In this document: piece after piece, positions 5,318 to 7,909 of the stretch | Position numbering within the stretch: position 1 is the first letter of the stretch | How the letters are laid out: every line of letters starts with the position of its first letter | Origin: an uncultured Oscillospiraceae bacterium | GTDB lineage: Bacteria > Bacillota > Clostridia > Oscillospirales > Ruminococcaceae | Direction of reading: 5' to 3' | Assembly (NCBI GenBank): GCA_900552845.1 | Contig: USBC01000083.1 | Span: 1 to 7,909 of the forward strand | Length of the DNA: 7,909 nucleotides | Position numbers and translations under genes: made by a program | Notes under the pieces: generated by a model | Told to the model about the DNA's origin: nothing | The model's input: the letters and a program-made list of their open reading frames with translations, nothing else | The model's database searches: none

Positions 5318-6346
5318 ATGACTCTTTTTATCAATGATTACAGCGAGGGCTGCCACGAAAGGATATTGGAAGCCCTGACCCGCACCAACCGCGAGCAAAC
5401 CACCGGCTATGGCACCGATCCCCATTGCGCCGAAGCACGGGAGATTCTGCGCCGCGAGATGGATTGCCCCACGGCAGAAATCCGGTTTCTGTCCGGCGGC
5501 ACCCAGACCAACCTCATCGCCCTGACTGCCGCCCTGCGCCCGCACGAGGCTGTCATCGGCGCCGCTACCTGCCATATCTTCACCCATGAGACCGGTGCGA
5601 TCGAAGCCACCGGTCATAAGGTGCTGGTCATTCCCGATGCGGAGGGCAAGGTGCGACCCGCCGGTATCCTTGCCATGCTGGAGGAGCACCAAATGGCGCC
5701 CCACATGGTCAAGCCCCGCGTGGTGTATATTTCCCAGTCCACCGAGGTCGGCACCGTCTATACCCGCGAGGAGCTGCGGGCGCTGCACGAGGTCTGTCGG
5801 GCGCACGATCTGCTGCTGTACGCCGATGGCGCACGGCTGGGTGTCGCACTCACCGCAGAGGGCTGCGACGTCACGCTGCGGGATATGGCGCGCTACTGCG
5901 ACTTTTTCTGCATCGGCGGCACCAAAAACGGCGCCCTGTTTGGGGAAGCGCTGGTGCTGGTGAACCCCGTTCTTCAGCCGGACTTTCTGTATATCGTCAA
6001 GCAGCGGGGTGGGCTGTTTGCCAAGGGGCGCTTGCTGGGGCTTCAGTTTGCGGAGCTGTTCCGTGACGGCTTGTACTACGAGCTGGCACGCCACGCCAAC
6101 GGCGAGGCAATGCGCATCAAGGCGGCGCTTGCTGCTTTGGGGGTGCGTTTTCAGGTGGACTCTCCCACCAATCAGCAGTTTATTTATTTGACCGAGGGGC
6201 AAGCCGATGCCTTAAAGCAGCGCTTTGCCGTTGATGAGGAGTGGCGTCGGGACGGCACCGTGGCGCTGCGCATCTGCACCGGCTGGGCGACCGACCCTGC
6301 CTCGACCGATGCCCTCATCGCCGCCCTGCGGGAAATCCTTGCGTAA
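5318..6346 (+). CDS. ltaE: Low-specificity L-threonine aldolase-like PLP enzyme (beta-eliminating lyase family)
   Basis: Members are pyridoxal-phosphate enzymes of aspartate aminotransferase fold type I that cleave L-threonine or L-allo-threonine to glycine and acetaldehyde. The 342-residue product shows the family order: NDYSEGCHERILEAL near the N-terminus, TTGYGTDPHC (near residue 30), the glycine loop RFLSGGTQTNLIAL, CHIFTHETGAIEA (about 85-97, with the His expected to stack on the cofactor), YADGARLG with the cofactor-binding Asp near 170, and IGGTKNGALFGEA with the Schiff-base lysine K203. ATG 5318 is chosen because relatives begin a few residues before NDYSEG and AAGGAAG (5304-5310) is 7 bases upstream. 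An alternative ATG at 5294, with its own AAGGAAG 4 bases upstream, would add eight residues. It is a single-gene unit closed by its own terminator. The symbol ltaE is by family; substrate preference cannot be read from the sequence. Confidence 0.9.
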   Translation: MTLFINDYSEGCHERILEALTRTNREQTTGYGTDPHCAEAREILRREMDCPTAEIRFLSGGTQTNLIALTAALRPHEAVIGAATCHIFTHETGAIEATGHKVLVIPDAEGKVRPAGILAMLEEHQMAPHMVKPRVVYISQSTEVGTVYTREELRALHEVCRAHDLLLYADGARLGVALTAEGCDVTLRDMARYCDFFCIGGTKNGALFGEALVLVNPVLQPDFLYIVKQRGGLFAKGRLLGLQFAELFRDGLYYELARHANGEAMRIKAALAALGVRFQVDSPTNQQFIYLTEGQADALKQRFAVDEEWRRDGTVALRICTGWATDPASTDALIAALREILA

Positions 6347-6352
6347 ACACAG

Positions 6353-6379
6353 ATCCCCTGCGAAAGCGGGGGATTTTTT
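6353..6379 (+). terminator. Rho-independent terminator of the aldolase gene
   Basis: ATCCCCTGC (6353-6361) pairs with GCGGGGGAT (6366-6374) across a GAAA tetraloop, with one G-U pair, and the T-run continues to 6379 (TTTTTT, 6374-6379). It begins 6 bases after the stop codon. Confidence 0.95.
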
Positions 6380-6394
6380 ATGGTAAAAATGCGG

Positions 6395-6581
6395 AATTTT
6401 CGGTCAAGCCTTTTACAAAAGGCTTGCGGTTTCCAAAGGCGGCGCCTTTGGTCGCCCATCGCAATGGGCGAAATCTCCTATACCGGAGGGCGCTCCGCAG
6501 GGGGTGAATGACGAAAATGACCCAGAGTGGTCATTTTCATCAGAGGGGGCGCCCTGCAAGAGAGGGCGCCCCCTTACTTGC
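6395..6581 (+). repeat. Multi-hairpin element, copy 1 (plus orientation)
   Basis: Six hairpins in a row after the aldolase terminator. A: CAAGCCTTTT/AAAAGGCTTG (6405-6426). B: CCAAAGGC/GCCTTTGG (6433-6451). C: TCGCCCAT/ATGGGCGA with loop CGCA (6452-6471). E: CGGAG/CTCCG around GGCG (6484-6497). F: GAAAATGACC/GGTCATTTTC (6513-6538). D: AGGGGGCGCCCT/AGGGCGCCCCCT with loop GCAAGAG (6544-6574), ending in TTACTTGC. Copy 2 (6763-6998, minus strand) has A, C, E, F and D in the same order with covarying stems and shared loops. I see no gene in this stretch. Untranslated RNA element or small non-autonomous mobile repeat are both possible. Confidence 0.75.
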
Positions 6582-6640
6582 GGATTTTGCCGGTTATCCT
6601 TTCACCGAATAGGGGAAAAGTAGGGACAAGCCCCCATAAG

Positions 6641-6691
6641 CCTCCCCCGTGGAGAGGGGAGGTGGCACGGCGCAGCCGTGACGGAGGGGTT
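6641..6691. repeat. Dispersed-type intergenic hairpin pair
   Basis: CCTCCCC/GGGGAGG (6641-6647 and 6656-6662) is followed 3 bases later by CACGGC/GCCGTG (6666-6671 and 6675-6680, loop GCA), then GACGGAGGGG. To my knowledge, units of this shape recur between genes in clostridial genomes, but only one is present here and I could not search. It sits in the centre of the spacer, between the two multi-hairpin copies; 6582-6640 on its left shows nothing clear. Confidence 0.5.
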
Positions 6692-6762
6692 GCCTGTAGA
6701 AGTCTATAAGTCTAAGGTAACTGCTTCCCTCCTGCTCGGAGGGAAGCAAGTCTGTGCAGGCA
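6692..6762. repeat. Hairpin with flanking short repeats
   Basis: TGCTTCCCTCC (6722-6732) is the exact reverse complement of GGAGGGAAGCA (6738-6748), an 11-bp stem with a 5-base loop. AAGTCTA occurs twice in tandem just to its left (about 6700-6715), and AAGTCT again at 6748-6753. GCCTG near 6691 and CAGGC near 6758 could close an outer stem. No T-run follows. Function unknown. Confidence 0.4.
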
Positions 6763-6998
6763 GCAACCAAGGGGGAACCCTCCCTTGCAGGGTTCCCCCT
6801 CTTATCCGAACAATCCACCGGATTATTCGGACAATTCAGCCCCTTTCCGAGCGCCCTTCGGAAAACTATGCCCTCAGTTCCTGCAAATTCCCCGCACTCA
6901 AAAATATCTCACCAATATTTTTGATGTTTCGCGCAAAGGAGCCGTTTCGCTTGCTGCGGCAAGCGACCAGCCTTTTGAAAAAGGCTGGAGCCAAAACT
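6763..6998 (-). repeat. Multi-hairpin element, copy 2 (minus orientation)
   Basis: Read on the minus strand, it lies just beyond the carboxypeptidase terminator. A: CCAGCCTTTT/AAAAGGCTGG (6967-6988). C: TCGCTTGC/GCAAGCGA, loop CGCA (6947-6966). X, extra relative to copy 1: TCAAAAATAT/ATATTTTTGA (6898-6924). E: TTTCCGA/TCGGAAA around AGGGCGC (6844-6864). F: a 12-bp stem TCCGAATAATCC/GGATTGTTCGGA (6805-6831) with one T-G pair. D: AGGGGGAACCCT/AGGGTTCCCCCT, loop GCAAGGG (6770-6800), ending TTGGTTGC. The odd pair in F is a valid G-U only on the minus strand (it is C-A on the plus strand), which fits RNA made in this direction. Copy 2 lacks hairpin B. Confidence 0.75.
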
Positions 6999-7003
6999 TT
7001 TTA

Positions 7004-7036
7004 CAAAAACCTCCCCCGCAACCCTGCGGGGGAGGT
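7004..7036 (-). terminator. Rho-independent terminator of the carboxypeptidase gene
   Basis: ACCTCCCCCGCA (7009-7020) and TGCGGGGGAGGT (7025-7036) form a perfect 12-bp stem with a 4-base loop. Read on the minus strand the stem is followed by a short T-run (opposite 7005-7008), then GTAAAAAG. It lies 19 bases beyond the stop codon at 7056-7058. The T-run is short, but the stem is very stable. Confidence 0.75.
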
Positions 7037-7055
7037 CTGTCTGTTGGGAAGCAGT

Positions 7056-7909
7056 TTAATAGCTTCTGTCCGAATACCGGCTGCGGTGGCGCTTTTTCTT
7101 TTTGTTGTGCTGCACCATATACACAATGTAAGCAACGACCGCAAGCACCACGACGATCAGAATGATCTTTGCCGTTGTGCTGCTCAACAGGGCGCCGATG
7201 GTTCCCAACGCTTTACGGAACCAGCTCAGCGAAAAGTCCTGCGTTGCCACCAGCTCGGCGGTGCCGATCTCCTCACCCATCAGCATAATGTGCAGAGTGC
7301 CGACAGAATCACCGGCAGCAACGGGCGCTTCAATGCTTTCGGGCAGCTCGGTATGATAGATGATGCTGTCCGAAGAAATATCGTTCCGCAGCAGCTTCAC
7401 CACATCGTCCTTCACCGCCAGCTTGGCGATCTTTCCATCGCCGGAATACTTGACCGGCACCTCAGCCATCAGCTCTCCCTGCTCCAGCAGCGTCTTCAGC
7501 GAAAAGGTACCGAAAGCCCAGCGGTAAAGCTGGCGCGTCTCTATAAAGTTCGGGAAAGGCTCCGCAGCGGTAGAGGGTGCGCCCATTACCACACAGAAGT
7601 AGCGGTAGCCGTTGTCCTCCGCCTGACTGATAACGCAGCGCCCTGCCTCATCGGTGGAACCGGTTTTGATGCCCACCACCGGCGCATAGTAGTAGGGGCT
7701 GCTGGTCAGCAGCATCTTGTTGGTGGAGTACTGCCACAGGTCGCTGTGCTTGTTGGTTTGTCCCAGCTGCACGGCATAGTTCTTTACAAGAGAGGCGAAA
7801 ACAGGGTTTTGCATGGCATATTTCGCCATGATTGCCATATCCCGCGCAGTGGAGTAGTGGTTGTCGCTGTGCAGTCCGGTAGGGTTGGTAAAATGGGTTC
7901 CCATGCAGC
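7056..7909 (-). CDS. dacA: D-alanyl-D-alanine carboxypeptidase (peptidase S11, DacA-type), 3' part
   Basis: These penicillin-binding enzymes trim the terminal D-alanine from peptidoglycan pentapeptides outside the membrane. Only the C-terminal ~284 residues are in the window; the reading frame stays open to the right edge, so the visible ATG at 7904 is internal. The segment starts in the conserved THFTNPTGLHSDNHYSTARD block and contains the third active-site motif in GIKTGSTDEAGRC (KTG at 7659-7667). The SxxK and SxN motifs must lie outside. After the catalytic domain comes a beta-rich C-terminal domain (about 150 to 215 of the visible part), then a strong membrane segment (KIILIVVVLAVVAYIVYMVQ) and a basic tail HNKKKKRHRSR. 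A full transmembrane helix as anchor differs from the amphipathic helix of E. coli PBP5 but is common in Firmicutes. It converges with the aldolase gene, ending in its own terminator. Confidence 0.93.
   Translation of the reverse strand, partial: CMGTHFTNPTGLHSDNHYSTARDMAIMAKYAMQNPVFASLVKNYAVQLGQTNKHSDLWQYSTNKMLLTSSPYYYAPVVGIKTGSTDEAGRCVISQAEDNGYRYFCVVMGAPSTAAEPFPNFIETRQLYRWAFGTFSLKTLLEQGELMAEVPVKYSGDGKIAKLAVKDDVVKLLRNDISSDSIIYHTELPESIEAPVAAGDSVGTLHIMLMGEEIGTAELVATQDFSLSWFRKALGTIGALLSSTTAKIILIVVVLAVVAYIVYMVQHNKKKKRHRSRYSDRSY

Noticed and set aside
5249..6202. Long minus-strand open frame of 317 codons
   Set aside because: It lies opposite the threonine aldolase-like gene, whose family motifs are clear; the minus-strand protein shows no domain and is a shadow of GC-rich codon use.
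6395..6581. Guide RNA of an IscB/IsrB or IS605-type system, suggested by the multi-stem shape
   Set aside because: No nuclease or transposase gene or remnant is present in the window, and I could not match conserved parts of such RNAs; kept only as an element of unknown role.
6527..6709. Short plus-strand open frame in the convergent spacer
   Set aside because: It is a translation of hairpin D of copy 1 and of the central hairpin pair; perfect inverted repeats dominate it and there is no good ribosome binding site.
6380..7010. CRISPR array
   Set aside because: There are many palindromes but no regularly spaced identical direct repeats with unique spacers, and no cas genes.
6785..7165. Plus-strand open frame of 126 codons
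   Set aside because: It runs through copy 2 hairpins, a terminator and the 3' end of the carboxypeptidase gene on the other strand.

Overview
This 7.9 kb window looks like chromosomal DNA from a GC-rich gut-type member of the Firmicutes, most likely class Clostridia near Oscillospiraceae/Ruminococcaceae. That placement is inference. It rests on strong AGGAGG-type ribosome binding sites, consensus TTGACA-17-TATAAT promoters, many GC-rich Rho-independent terminators, a CCA-encoding tRNA, Gram-positive-like protein sequences (HflX, FakA-type domain, DacA) and intergenic spaces full of hairpin repeats. No phage, plasmid or CRISPR genes are visible.

Layout, left to right. Positions 1-87 hold three short GC hairpins and the hflX ribosome binding site. 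The ribosome-associated GTPase gene hflX (88-1362) is followed 2 bp later by a small gene for a stand-alone copy of the FakA middle domain (1365-1616), then a terminator. A near-perfect promoter and a folded leader precede the ribosomal protein operon rplM-rpsI (1876-2716), which ends in its own terminator. A tRNA-Leu(CAG) gene (2916-3002) has its own promoter, and its terminator forms a perfect 20-bp inverted repeat that includes the tRNA 3' end. On the minus strand lies a tiny XRE-type regulator (3157-3353) broken by one base in an A-run, with two matching palindromes just upstream. The plus strand continues with an RsuA/RluB-type pseudouridine synthase (3539-4297) overlapping a small GNAT-like unknown gene (4294-4653), then rpsT (4732-4974) with its own promoter and terminator.

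The right third holds two convergent genes: a low-specificity threonine aldolase-like gene (5318-6346, plus) and the 3' part of a D-alanyl-D-alanine carboxypeptidase gene (7056 to the right edge, minus). The 709 bp between them has no credible gene and is packed with hairpins.

Much of the left and centre serves translation: ribosomal proteins L13, S9 and S20, rRNA pseudouridylation, HflX and tRNA-Leu. The most unusual structure is in the convergent spacer. Two diverged copies of one multi-hairpin element face each other, each lying just beyond a gene terminator and each reading in the direction of its own gene. Their helices differ by paired, compensatory changes while loops and junctions stay the same, which is what selection for a folded RNA (or folded single-stranded DNA) would leave behind.
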